Position numbers and translations under genes: made by a program
Origin: Haemaphysalis longicornis
Lineage: Eukaryota > Arthropoda > Arachnida > Ixodida > Ixodidae
Length of the DNA: 64,000 bases
NCBI GenBank assembly: GCA_013339765.2
Contig: CM023454.1
Span: forward strand, 39,452,950-39,516,949
Direction: 5' to 3'
Shown here: one piece after another, positions 54,545 through 64,000 of the stretch
Position numbering within the stretch: position 1 is the first letter of the stretch
Layout: each line of letters starts with the position of its first letter
The notes under the pieces: generated by a model
Database searches by the model: none
Told to the model about the DNA's origin: nothing
What the model saw: only the letters and a program-made list of their open reading frames with translations

Positions 54545-56480
54545 CTAGCTTTGAAAACCACCGGCGAAAAGCTCATGCAGAAAAAGCAGAGCAAGCTAAG
54601 CCTAACGCAATTTCGCCAAAATCACGAAAAAAGTGACGGACCTGCCGATGGCGATGGTCGACGTGAATGCGAAGATACCGGTGCTCGAGGAGGCGCCACC
54701 GGCGGATACTCACGTCAACACAGAGCGAGCAGTTTGAACAAGGGGAGACTGCTGCGGGCCGCCCCAATGGTGATCCTCCCGTGTGATGTAATCAAGATCT
54801 TCATGAGACCTTGAAGCGGCCTCCAGGTCTATGAGGTGTGCCCAGTGGAGATAAGTCGAGACATCACCGCGGCAGCGCAAGTAGGCGGGGTCGAAGCCAA
54901 GGATGGCGTAGTATGCCCGAATGGCCAACAGACCATCGTCTCGTAAACACGCCAAAGAGAGAGAGGAGGGCGACAAGTACACCCTGGTGGAGCGCACCGC
55001 CATCGACGGGACGTCCCACGAGGCGAGGGATTACAAGTCCCCGCCTCCTGGTACTGTCAAAGGAGTAATACGGGCCCTTCTGCTGACGCACACCACCCGA
55101 GAAATCCGAGAACTCGTGGTGAAGGAGCAAAACCCATCGAGCTTCCAGGCGAACCGGATGGGCAAGAGCTAATCCGTCGTGATCACCTTCGCGGTGCTCA
55201 AGGTTCCGAACTACGGCCAGTACAGGAACCTCCCGGTTGGGTGCTCCTGTACCGCAGGCAGAGTGACATGAGTTACCAGCGCGGTGCTCTAGTCATCAGA
55301 TGGACGTGCGCCCCTATACCCAGAACCGTATCTGCTGGGGTTGCGGCGTCGTCAACCCGGAATGACACCACATTTGTAATCCAAAGTGCGGACTCTGTGG
55401 GGGCAACACCCGCCGCGGTGGCTCAGTGGCTAATGCGTTGCGCTGCTGAGCACAAGGTCGCGGGTTCGATTCCCGGCCGGGCGGCCGCTTTTCTGATGGA
55501 GCGAAAAGCAAAAACGCCCGTGTGTACGAGATTTCGGCGCACGATAAAGATCCCCACGGTGGTCAAAATTAATCCGGCGCCCTACCACTACGGCGCGCCT
55601 CATCGCCTGCGTTGCGTCGGCGTGTCCAACCCCACAATCAATCTGTGGGGGCAACCACCTCACCGCAGATCGGACCTGCAAAGGCGATTTCGAGACCCTT
55701 TACGTGATGCGGGGAGCGCCAATGGGCCGACGCCGAAAGAAGTAAAGAACCCACTGGTCATACAGGGTGACCTCAACGCAGGAACACCCCTCGACGCCGG
55801 TCGGCAACACCGGCCCGCAGGGGGGGCGGGAGGCCCGAGCCGACGACGCTCCACAGTCCCGCAGCCCAAAGGGGCGCAGGCCGGACTCCAAGTGCCGGCG
55901 CCTCGGGCCACTGCCGGGCTCTGACGTCGGGTGGTGCCAAGAGTGGCCGGACCAGCAGCCGACGATGCGGGTCCTGTTCGAGATGCAAGTCGAAGCCCCG
56001 GGCCAGGTACCTCCTACGCAGGAACGCCGAGAAACAGGTTGGCTGGACCGACAGGTTTTCTGTCGCTTTCGCATGCGCGAAGCAGTTTTCTCCTACCGCC
56101 TCTCTTCCTCCCATCTTCGTACCTCTAACCAAAACGAAGCGTATGGGGAAGCCAACACGAAACGCAAGGTGCCACGGCGGGACTCCGCACCCCGACCGGA
56201 TGAGGAGGCGTGACCATCCACGTTGTTGTCACCTCATCAGGAGAAAATGGAAACCGAGACTTCGAAGCTGGAGGGAGCGTCGCTATAGCCACGTCAGATA
56301 CAACAGCTACTGGACGGCTTGGCAGCTGTCCTCGCTGCCGTCAACAAACTTACCAAGCAGTAGAATAACATACAAACGAAACTGGAGTTCCTAGGGTCCC
56401 AAGTGGGAAGCCTGAAGTTCGAAATGGTTGCGATGGGGAACAGCATGCAGGATTTCTTCACCTAGCTGGAACAACAAGCT
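54545..56480 (+). pseudogene. LINE ORF1 (gag-like) relic
   Basis: ORF1 would package element RNA. Visible are ILPCDVIKIFMRP, VCPNGQQTIVS, DKYTLVERTAIDGTSHEARD and GTVKGVIRALLL. Then come REIRELVVKEQNPSSFQANR, MGKS and VVITFAVLKVPNYGQYRN. Zinc knuckles follow: the first has Cys changes (SYQRG for the usual CYQCG), and the others read ICWGCGVVNPE and CGLCGGNHLTADRTC. The last is split by the SINE. A Gly/Arg-rich part and a weak coiled coil (KLEFLGSQVGSLKFEM) end near 56460 with an in-frame stop before LEQQAAMTPFF. Confidence 0.75.
55408..55642 (+). mobile_element. Full-length SINE inserted in LINE ORF1 zinc knuckle, 13-bp target duplication
   Basis: It starts CCGCCGCGGTGGCTCAG (an extra ACC precedes). 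An A-box-like TGGCTAATGCG, the B box GGGTTCGATTCC and the conserved body follow, ending in CCACAATCAAT. The duplication CTGTGGGGGCAAC is at 55395-55407 and 55643-55655. Removing the insertion and one duplicate restores the CGLCGGNH zinc-knuckle reading, which confirms the target site. Confidence 0.92.
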
Positions 56481-56629
56481 GCCATGACCCCGTTCTTCGA
56501 AGCAAAAATGCTGTACAAGGACCTCTCCGGGAAGGGGAGGGAGCGCACGAGCACCACTGAAATCAGAGGAGTGGTCGCAAGACGGCGCGGACAGGTGACC
56601 TCGGATGACGATGAAGAGGAAGAACGAAG

Positions 56630-57520
56630 CAACCATTGGAGGAGACCACAATCTTTTACCAATGGAACTGCAGGCAAATGAAGAACAAATCTGCGCAACT
56701 TTAACTACGCATAGATGGCCTCGACCAGAAGTCGGACCTGATCGCGCTCCGGAAGACCTGGTGCACCCAGACTACCGGGATACGTGATTTACGCGGACCC
56801 GTCGGAAGAAGGGACGGCGTTCCTGCTGCGGATCAATGTGGCGGCCACAGAGCACGCCAGGGACCAGAAGGGCTGCAAACACTCCCTGGTCGAGATGCAC
56901 CTGAGAAACATAGCCAGCGAAGGGAACCTGTTCATGATGAGCGCCTATTGCAGGCCGTCACGCAGGGATTTCGATTTTGACGAGACGGCGGACCACGTGA
57001 ATCAGCTGGCGGGAACAGGTCACTTCTCGTCCTCGGTAACTCTATCGCCCCGCACACCACGTGGGGTTACAAGTTTAAATCCAAGCAGGGCCAGGCCCTG
57101 ATGAAGATGATGGAAGACCTACAACTGGCACTCCTAAACGAGCTCGGGGTGCGACCCGAAGGTGAACCGGCACAAGCCGGGACACCGTCCCGGACCTCTC
57201 GTGACCTGACGCAACAAGGACGTCAGCCTCACGTCGAACCCCAACATCCTGAGCATGACCATCACAAGATCCAAGTTCACAGCGGAATTTGGCAAGTTGA
57301 GAATCACCGATTAAGACCGCATGCGCAAGTACGGGGCAGAAGCGGCCAAATTTTCCGCCGAGGCCGAGCAGAGCAGTCAAAGACCGTAAGCGGAGTGCAT
57401 AAGAGAACAGAAGGCCACGCTCGATAAGTTCACGCGGACCACCGCCACAACGGCAAAGACGCCGTTCGTCGATGCTGTTGGGACTGGGCCATCTCACCGC
57501 AGTCACCACTGCTTGGGAGC
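56630..57520 (+). pseudogene. LINE endonuclease with lost catalytic Glu
   Basis: The apurinic-type endonuclease starts YQWNCRQMKNKSAQL. The conserved ALQE(T/P) motif reads ALRKTW (about 56745), so the catalytic Glu is Lys here. Next are GYVIYADPSEEGTAFLLRIN, VEMHLRNIASEGNLFMMSAY and APHTTWGYKFKSKQGQALMK, the DFNAPH region without its Asp. Then come DLQLALLNEL and the linker RMRKYGAEAAKFSAEAEQ. Frame changes occur near 57030 and 57230. The order and spacing match tick LINE ORF2. The foreign block at 57530 follows within the linker. Confidence 0.7.
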
Positions 57521-57529
57521 GGGACAGCA

Positions 57530-57930
57530 TTCGAAGGCGTCGCAGCACAGTCACCCGTGCTGCGACGTTGCCTTGCTCCGTCCGCTATCGACCCAGCGCA
57601 GAGCAGACCGATGAAGTTCTCGAGACGACTGAGTTGAACCAACATTTATATACAGTATGTACAAGGGCAAGAAAAGCCTTACATGCCTTTCACAGAGGCG
57701 ACAGCACGTCTCCGCTCAGTGTCTCCGAAAAGTACCGCACTCGCTGTGCTTCCGGGCTGGTTTTATAACCTGGGGGGTTCGTTTTAGCCGCGGTCAGTTT
57801 GAATCGCTCCAATCAGGACTCTTGCTGGCCGAAGTCTTAATTCGACGAATGGAGGCTAACTGGTTGCGTCAGCCGAGCCGCCACGATGGGAAAAGGATAG
57901 GTGACTCAGCGGCACCTTAAAGTTGGGACA
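57530..57930 (-). mobile_element. Foreign insertion within the LINE linker, LTR-like
   Basis: The LINE linker stops near FVDAVGTGP and resumes near 57960 (HNNAKLAHI...SLTRGWKRQRRN). In between, ACATTTATATACAGTATGTA and GGTTTTATAACC resemble motifs in the candidate LTR at 39604-40177. Borders and target duplication could not be fixed. This may be a solo LTR on the minus strand or another repeat. Confidence 0.35.
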
Positions 57931-57934
57931 CGTC

Positions 57935-59713
57935 GGCCACGGGCGGTTGGGGCCGGGTGCTCGGGCACAACAACGCCAAGCTCGCGCACATCTAGGCGGT
58001 TTGACACTCCCTGACGCGGGGGTGGAAACGGCAGAGAAGAAACAATGCTGTCCAGGCACATAGCCTCGCTGAACAGCCAGATCTCCCATTACGCCACCAA
58101 GCTGTTCAGGGAAAACTGGATAAGCAGTTTCGACTGCCTGCAGGACAAGCTGTCCGCTCACATGACCTGGTGTCTGCTGCGTCACCTGGTCGACCCCCTG
58201 AACAGTAGGATGGCCAAAAACCGAAACCCCACCAAAGTCCTCAACGCCTACGGCGGGGATGGCAAGATGCTCATCGAAGACCTGAATGCGAGGTATCTCA
58301 ATACGGAGTGCTGGCATTTCCCGCTGCCGGAAGAGTCGTGGGACCCGAAAATTCGGACCTAGACGAGCCCTTTACCACCACAGAACTCCTGACGGCCATC
58401 TAGGAGAGTAACAAGAAGAGAATCTGGCACGGACGCCCATTACCCACAGGCTCCTGGACAACATGATTAACGCGGCGATGGCCGGGCATTTAGACCACAT
58501 CGACCTGGCCTGGGAACGATCGGAACTACCCGCGGAGTGGAAGGAAGCAGAAGTGAGATTTATTCCCAAACCGGGCAAACCGCTGACCATCGAGAACGTG
58601 CGCCTGATCTCGCTCATGCCCTGCGTTGGTAAGGTCGCCGAATGCGTGGTTCTCCGGAGGCTCCAAGGGCTCCTGGACAAGACCAACCAGAAGCCGGTCA
58701 TATGTGTAGGTTCCGCCGGCATCTGTACACTGAAGGCGTCTTTTTCCAGATAAACGAACTGGTGTTCAAAAAAGGCATGAGGTACTCGCCCCGCGGGATA
58801 CTTTCGTTGAACCTCAAGGGGGCCTTCGACAACGTGTCCCATGAGAGCGTGCTCGAGAACCTCTCCGCAAGACGGGCTGCAGCCGCAGGTCGTACCGCTT
58901 CGCCCAGAAAGTTCTGACCAAGCGCATGGAGACCATACGGGTAGGGCAGCAGTGGTCCGATCCATCAAGCTCGGAGACAGGGGCACTCTTGAAAAGTCGG
59001 ACTTGTCGCCGCTTCTCTTCAGCCTGACCCTTCCGACCCAGCCCAAGTTACTCCAAGAGATCGAAGGCGTGGACCGCGCCTTGTACACCGACGACATAAC
59101 GGTGTGGACATCCTGAGCAGCTTTTGAAGCCTGGGCGGGGCAAGCTTTGCAGAGGGCGGTGAGTACGGTGACCTGCGGGCTCAGCTGTGCCCTGCAGAAG
59201 TCGCAGATGTTGATGATGCAGTTCGGTCTGCCCAAGAAGGAACAGCCTCCGCACGTTGTCGTCACGCTAGACCGCACCAAGATCGAGCCCACGCAGCAGG
59301 TCCGCATCCTGGGTCTGCTGCTGTGCTACGACGGCAAGGCCACCACGCACACGCACAACATCAAGACCGTCTCTTTGCTAATCTCGAGCATGATCACGAG
59401 GGTCACCAACAGGAACCGAGGAATCAAGGAAGACGGCGCCCAAAAGTTGGTGCAAGCGTTCATCGGATCCCGCATTCCTTACTCCGCCTCGCGCCTCCAG
59501 CTGACGCAGGCGGACCGCAAGGCCCTGGGCACGGTGGTTAGAAAGGCGAGCAGGTTCGCCCTGGGAGTGCCCGTCTACTCGTCCACGCAGAAACTACTGG
59601 ACATGTGCGGGCACATCACGGTAGACAAAATGGTGGAGGCCCCTCTGTCTAACCAAAGGATCAGACTGAGTAAAATCGAAAACACCCGGGCCGCTCTGTG
59701 CAAGGTGGGATAG
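57935..59713 (+). pseudogene. LINE reverse transcriptase and connection region
   Basis: The linker (58045-58362: HIASLNSQISHYATKLFREN, HLVDPLNSRMAKNRNPTKVL) precedes the RT fingers (AWERSELPAEWKEAEVRFIP, KPGKPLTIENVRLISLMPCV). Motif A is LSLNLKGAFDNVSHESVLEN; the catalytic Asp of LDLK is Asn. Motif B is decayed (GTLEKSDLSPLLF for a usual GxPQGSVLSPLLF). Motif C is LYTDDITVW with both Asp kept. The connection region 59147-59713 is one intact frame (RILGLLLCYDGKA, RVTNRNRGIKEDGAQKLVQA). Frameshifts occur near 58730, 58915 and 59115. The copy is inactive. Confidence 0.8.
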
Positions 59714-60160
59714 AGCATCTAACCGCAACCGGACACCGAGACGTTACCTCCCCAGTGAAGGGACGTCGTAGAGACCAAGTCCCTTCCCAAGAAGATGCAG
59801 TGCGAGAAGAACTAAGGGAGGCAGTTCGTAAGGGACCCCGACATCCTCTACGCAAACGCGGCGCTTCCCAAGTACAGAACCCAGGCGACGGCGGCACAAC
59901 CTGGTGACCTGCGTGTCAGTCCGCACGACCGAATTGTTCGACACAGAGGAAGTTGCCGTGGCCATCGCACTAACACATCCGAGGGCCTGCACTATAGTCA
60001 CGGAATTGAACAAGGTGTACGCCAACTCCCGAAAGGGGAAGGTGCCCCCCGCGGCATATGCGACACTGTCCAGGCGAAGGCCCCCGCGGCGAGCCTTAGA
60101 GCTCGTACGGGGGCCAGCCAGTCGAAGGTGGAAGGAAGTGAACTAGCCGATTACCACGCC
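59714..60160 (+). pseudogene. LINE RNase H fragment
   Basis: EEVAVAIALTHPRACTIVTE is the RNase H core; the usual catalytic D-S-(Q/R) reads ELN. After KGKVPPAAYATLS a frame change leads to SKVEGSELADYHAKAL, which keeps the E-G-x-E-x-A-D block. Beyond 60160 the LINE continues for about 90 bp (ITSYTEMTEMYIERR) before the inverted copy begins. Confidence 0.7.
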
Positions 60161-60445
60161 AAAGCGTTGTCCGTCCGGACTGAGGACGAGTCGGCGCTGC
60201 TGCACGCCATCACGAGCTACACAGAAATGACCGAAATGTACATAGAGCGCAGGTGCAGGCGTGGTAATCGGCTAGTTCACTTCCTTCCACCTTCGACTGG
60301 CTGGCCCCCGTACGAGCTCTAAGGCTCGCCGCGGGGGCCTTCGCCTGGACAGTGTCGCATATGCCGCGGGGGGCACCTTCCCCTTTCGGGAGTTGGCGTA
60401 CACCTTGTTCAATTCCGTGACTATAGTGCAGGCCCTCGGATGTGT
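59973..60445. repeat. Perfect 188-bp inverted duplication of LINE RNase H sequence
   Basis: Positions 59973-60160 are exactly the reverse complement of 60258-60445, with a 97-bp spacer (60161-60257). Both arms code the same RNase H residues on opposite strands. Identity is complete over 188 bases, in contrast to the heavily mutated element around it. The right arm ends directly where the Penelope-like element begins. Confidence 0.95.
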
Positions 60446-60469
60446 ACTTAAAAGACTCATGCACCGAGT

Positions 60470-60993
60470 AACTGATATTTCACGCAAGCGTATGCCGAAC
60501 TATATTTGGTTCCTTTTCATGGAGCTTGATGGAAGTCTGGCTAACGCAGTCATCTTGATAGAGGTTAATGTAGAAGGCCTCTACTATCTCCCGAACCTTC
60601 TGATTTCTGTGCTCGAAGAGCACTTCGGTATCAGCGAAAAGAGGTTCACATCCATGCGTTTCACACTTTTTACAATGCGCGGGCAGGTTTGCATACGTGC
60701 AGTTTTTTATTGTCCCTGCGTGCTCTCCTAGTCTTATATTCAGGCAACGCGCCGTCTGCCCCACATACACTTTTGCAGGACAGCGGCATGCGGTACACAA
60801 CGCCTAATTTGCAAGGCACAACGGCTCGCTTGTGATTGACACCGCACGTGTTCAGGCTGATACCTAGTGGAAGTGTCTTGTTCACTATGGAACAAAGCCT
60901 GCCTATTTTGTTCTTTGCCGAGAAGATAACCTTTACACCATATCTTGACCCGACATTTTTTAGCCCGTGTGCCAACTTGTGCATGTAAGGCAT
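60470..60993 (-). pseudogene. Penelope-like linker and GIY-YIG nuclease
   Basis: The linker reads PYMHKLAHGLKNVGSRYGVK, VIFSAKNKIGRLC. The nuclease starts GVVYRMPLSC (the GIY part, about 60800) and, after a one-base shift, continues KVYVGQTARCLNIRLGEH (the YIG part with the conserved Arg). Then come HCKKCETHGCEPLFADTEVL and VREIVEAFYINLYQDDCVSQ, with the catalytic Glu. It ends at 60480. This nuclease nicks the target to prime reverse transcription. Confidence 0.85.
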
Positions 60994-62280
60994 GACGGTT
61001 CGTTTTTTCCCCGTTCTTTTTCCTTCTGTCCCTCGTTTCTTCCGTGCTTAATCTCTCGAATTAAGGTCTGACACACTGAAATTATAACATGGTTTGGAGA
61101 TTCTGCTGCATGAAGGCGGCTTACCTGATCACCGAAACTTTTTTCCGCAGTATGGTGGCATGACTTTTTTAATGCTGATCCGAGGGTAGACATCGCGATG
61201 CTTCTTTTTACTATTTTCGAATGCCCGGACGCATAATTAGAAAGCGGCTTACCTGACCTAGGATTGTACTTCCAGGATGTGTGGTTCTCTGCAAAATTTA
61301 TGGCTAGATCTAGAAACTGTAAGCTGCCTTCTGCGGGAAGCTCTTTGGTGAACTTCAGTCCCATACCGTGGTCTTCGAATCCCTTTAAGATACCTTCACA
61401 TTTCATTGATGCTTCTTCCGGTGCACAAAAACCAAATAATCGTCTACGTATCTTGCGATACGGACCACCTTGCCTCCAGCACCTTTTCCAGGTTAACATC
61501 AACTTTTCCCAGAAAAATGTTGCTAAGAACTTGTGCGACCCTCGAACCAATACATACGCCTTCATTTTGAAGGAGCACCTTTTTCTCCCATTTTATAAAC
61601 GTCGATTGCAAATAAAACAACAACAGCTCCAAACATCGTTCCACGGTCAGACCACAGTCATTTTGGAACTTTAACTCATCGTTGCTGTCTCTTATACATT
61701 CTTCTACGCACTTCATTAACTCTCGTTGTGGAAGGGAGTAATACAGGTCCACTACATCAAAACTGAAAGCTGTGCACCCCTCAAACTTTCCGAGCCGCAA
61801 TTCTTCAACGATTTTTTCCGAATTCCTTAATTTAAAGGGGTCTTCAACTCAAACTTTTGAGCTGCCTCTGCAAAAACGTAGAAACCACTACCTGCCACGT
61901 TCCCCTCTCGGAAACTATAGTTCGAAAAGGTTGCTCCGGTTTGTGTGTCTTTATAAAAAAGAACACATCAAGGCATAGTCCTTCCGTCTTTGTTACTAAC
62001 TTAGACAAGCTATCCAAGTTCAGTTCCTTAAAAAGGCACATTGCCTTCTCCTTAACCCTTTTTGGCTTTTCTTCCACTGAGTGAAAATTCTTTGCCAGGG
62101 CGTCAGACGCCTTCTGTGCAAACTGGCCATCCGTCAACACAACAAAAAAGCCTTCCTTGTCTGCAGTCATCAGTTTTAACTTATTTTCCCTTAAGGAATC
62201 GGCAATGGGATGCAATCGCACACTCCTCCTAGCCTCGTCCCATAGTTTTGCGTGCTGTGTGTGTTTCTTTCAAGATGATT
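60960..62280 (-). pseudogene. Penelope-like reverse transcriptase
   Basis: In minus-strand order: KLMTADKEGFFVVLTDGQFA (about 62170), then FFFIKTHKPEQPFRTIVSE (about 61960) and TWQVVVSTFLQRQL. After a frameshift come AFSFDVVDLYYSLPQREL (motif A, Asp present) and NEGVCIGSRVAQVLSNIFLG (motif B), then the active site ARYVDDYLVFV near 61450 with both Asp present. After another shift the thumb follows (FEDHGMGLKFTKELPAEGSL, QFLDLAINF). Penelope RTs are related to telomerase RT. All catalytic residues are kept, but the frames are broken. Confidence 0.85.
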
Positions 62281-62309
62281 TATCAACTCGCCCAACTTTC
62301 GGTGTTACT

Positions 62310-62643
62310 AGAGTGCCAGGCTTAGAGAGAAATGTGCATTTGTCAGGAAATTGAGTGAAAAACATGTGGTGTAAGCGAACTGGATCGGTGAAGGTGTTCG
62401 TTTGGTTGCGACGAAGAGTTGTTTCTTCTGATTTGGACACATTGGAGTGAGTTTGCGAGAAATATCTGTCCGAGTCGATAGTATTGTGTAATGTCCTGAC
62501 ATGTAACCAATGGTGTGGACCCCGCCTGTTCTTATGGGGCGCGGAAGGAGAGTGCGCAGGAACATAATTCCCGCAAACGTGGAGTGGGTGGGCGTCCAGG
62601 CGACGGCGACGTTTCTTTGTCGCTTATGTTGCAGAAAGTGCAC
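62310..62643 (-). mobile_element. LINE ORF2 C-terminal fragment
   Basis: The minus strand encodes remains of the module seen at 26428-26912: GHYTILSTRTDISRKLTPMC, then VRLHHMFFTQFPDKCTFLSK and PGTLV, with one zinc Cys changed to Leu. It stops at about 62310, where the Penelope-like element begins, suggesting the latter inserted into or was joined to this LINE. Confidence 0.6.
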
Positions 62644-62907
62644 TTCGTAGGCCTAACGTTTGCGTTTTGGGTGTACGGCACGAATCGGTACCTGCTGCTT
62701 TCCGTTCAGTGAGCAATCCTTTCAGTTGGTGGTGGTTTGAGGTGTCAAACCAGAAGATGTGACGTCAGACCTAACGTCGTAAACCTCGAAATTGAAAGTA
62801 GGCACAAAGTCCTGCACCTAACAACCTTACGACACGCACAGCAACGTCATTCTTCTCGTGACGGATCCTTTGATTGTCGCCTGAGTTTTGTAAACTACTT
62901 ATACCAT

Positions 62908-62972
62908 GTCGAGATAGAGCATTCGGATAGACGCCGCCTTAATAACCCAGGCTCGATTCCTGCAACGGGAAA
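62908..62972 (+). repeat. tRNA-like SINE head remnant
   Basis: GATAGAGCATTCGGATAGAC resembles an A-box region and GGCTCGATTCCTG a B box, about 40 bp apart, followed by a T-run. It differs from the main SINE family, lacks its body and does not fold as a complete tRNA, so a genuine tRNA gene is unlikely. Confidence 0.35.
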
Positions 62973-63599
62973 CGTTTTTTTTTACTTCAACCATGGTCAT
63001 TCATCATCATGGTCAGGAATTTTGGCTCTCCTGCCCATTTGATACCATGCAGGAGCAGAGCTTCGCGTTCTGTTCCTGTGGTGCGTTGAAAGGGCACAAC
63101 ACTACCCGCGAGCATTTCCCAAGCGAGCACCGCACTGAGTGAGGCTTTCAACAGTACGAGTACTCCGTGTTGCTTGTGTGCAGTGGCACCTGTGTCAACT
63201 CAAACTGTCAGCTATAATACCGTACACACTTCAATCTCAGTGTGGGCTGTGTTTTTTTCTGAGACTCTTGAACCGCTCACTTTATTACGTGCTGTACCTT
63301 GAGTCGTGGTTTCGGTTGCTCTGTTTAGGAAGCGAACGGTTTCGTAGCGACAAAGTTAACTCTGAGTTTCTTTTCTCTCTGCTTTGGTGGTTGCCTGTCA
63401 ACATAATCTCAAGCGTGAAAGCCAAAAAAGGGCCTCCACAGGCACATTTCGATTTGTAGGATGGCCCCCGCAAGAAAATTCCCTTACAGGGCAGTATCAG
63501 AGAGCAACCGTACATTGTAGCTATCATCCCGAAATCAGAAGGAATGAAGTCAGTGGAGGCCACGCTGCCATTACCGCCTATATTATTTTGCCTACCTAG
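62973..63599. other. No feature supported
   Basis: Chance frames only. Confidence 0.45.
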
Positions 63600-63790
63600 C
63601 TCTTAAATTTCGGTGGTGAGTAGTAGTACGAAACACTTAAATAAGCCATAAAGTATGAGTGGTTCCGTAGTCTGGGAATCCAGTGATGACCGGACGGCAT
63701 ATGCCCGAGATGCCAGTAGTTTCTGGACGTCGTGGTGATCGCTGGTAATTAGATTCTCCCACAGATCATGGAGGGGTAAGGGGCTCATCG
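63600..63790 (-). mobile_element. LINE ORF2 extreme C-terminus and tail
   Basis: The minus strand reads PLPLHDLWENLITSDHHDVQ, KLLASRAYAV, matching PLPHHELWETLITSDHLDVQ in the copy at 26428-26912, and ends with a similar tail (GTTTCGTACTACTACTC). It is a separate, strongly 5'-truncated copy. Confidence 0.75.
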
Positions 63791-63870
63791 TTTTGCCACA
63801 TTACCAAAGCGAAAGATTGCCTAACTGAACTCTCCCACCTAATATGCTACACAAGTATGATTCATTGTCT

Positions 63871-64000
63871 AAAGGTCCAACGAGACGAAAGATCCATTGA
63901 GACGAAAGGTCCAACAGTGGATATTCCGTCTCGATGGACCTTTCATCTCGTTGGACAGTCAGCCTCGAGATGAAATTCCGACTCGGGAGCTTTCGTCTCA
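63871..64000. repeat. Hairpin-forming short repeats at the window edge
   Basis: GTCCAACGAGACGAAAGATC (63875) is inverted at 63936-63956 with 19 of 21 bases matching. GAGACGAAA recurs directly at 63884 and 63899, and its complement TTTCGTCTC lies near 63991. The repeat probably continues past the window. Confidence 0.6.

Larger units (their letters stand above)
54545..60160 (+). mobile_element. Long degenerate LINE (R1/I-like) with ORF1 and ORF2
   Basis: This is the most complete element in the window: ORF1 with RNA-binding zinc knuckles, endonuclease, RT, connection region and RNase H in the expected order. It is the same family as the copy at 1-2128. It is interrupted by a SINE at 55408-55642 and by foreign sequence at about 57530-57930. 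Its 3' end is lost within the inverted duplication at 59973-60445. Numerous stops and frameshifts occur. Confidence 0.85.
60446..62310 (-). mobile_element. Penelope-like element (RT plus GIY-YIG nuclease)
   Basis: A minus-strand element of about 1.9 kb carries the telomerase-like RT of Penelope elements followed by the linker and the GIY-YIG nuclease. It needs about four frameshifts to read through but has few stops, so it decayed later than the neighbouring LINE. The 5' end lies at about 62310 against a LINE fragment and the 3' end is cut at 60446 by the inverted duplication. No terminal repeats of its own were found. Clade (Penelope/Poseidon/Neptune-type) was not determined. Confidence 0.9.

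Noticed and set aside
55241..55924. 227-codon plus-strand frame as a novel protein
   Set aside because: It runs through LINE ORF1, into the SINE and back, and is an artefact of the insertion.
58372..59307. The longest open frame in the window (311 codons, minus strand)
   Set aside because: It is exactly antisense to the LINE reverse transcriptase, whose motifs are clear on the plus strand; GC-rich coding sequence often leaves the opposite strand open.
62310..63790. Reading the LINE pieces at 62310-62643 and 63600-63790 as one copy split by an insertion
   Set aside because: On the minus strand the C-terminal piece lies upstream of the earlier piece, so the order is wrong for a single interrupted copy.

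Overview
The window looks like nuclear DNA of an arthropod, most likely a hard tick. It is AT-rich with local CpG-rich blocks, carries no prokaryotic-style gene, and is packed with decayed retroelements of the kinds that dominate tick genomes. The best lineage clue is a short tRNA-derived SINE present five times, whose pol III A and B boxes and conserved body resemble the Ruka-type tRNA-related SINEs known from ticks. The species assignment is inference. No complete protein-coding gene is visible.

Layout. 1-2128 is the 3' two thirds of a broken LINE (RT, RNase H, C-terminus, polyadenylation tail). 3046-3346 has a minus-strand retroelement tail and a near-perfect 46-bp palindrome. 4983-5607 is a minus-strand LINE ORF1 relic with a small repeat inserted at its 5' end. 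About 6.3-16.7 kb may be a host gene on the minus strand. Three exon-like segments with splice signals (14614-14719, 13768-13835, 6354-6471) lie downstream of a CpG-rich block at 15.9-16.7 kb, and the first two join in matching phase. The presumed intron holds a diverged inverted repeat of about 3.1 kb (8050-11175) centred on a 157-bp foldback element. 17.7-18.6 kb has an in-frame 60-bp tandem repeat and a TIR element with TA flanks. 21-33 kb contains scattered SINE copies, a recurrent unknown repeat with nested SINE and LINE insertions, and LINE 3' ends. 35.6-37.6 kb has a pogo-like TIR element and a tandem duplication of about 530 bp. 39.3-42.4 kb is a degenerate satellite with a period of about 258 bp, followed by an RTE-type LINE 3' end. 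48.8-52.3 kb is a CR1/L2-like LINE interrupted by a Helitron-type fragment. 52.6-53.1 kb is a Penelope-like relic with inverted termini. 53.7-60.2 kb contains a LINE C-terminus and then a long degenerate LINE (ORF1, endonuclease, RT, RNase H) broken by a SINE and a second insertion. Its 3' end runs into a perfect 188-bp inverted duplication that abuts a minus-strand Penelope-like element encoding RT and a GIY-YIG nuclease (60446-62310). The window ends with LINE fragments and a short hairpin repeat.

There is no operon or pathway here. The genes interact as an insertion record: SINEs sit inside LINEs and other repeats with clear target-site duplications, a Helitron piece splits a LINE, and a Penelope-like element lies against a LINE. 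The host exons are the only candidate functional genes and remain unidentified.
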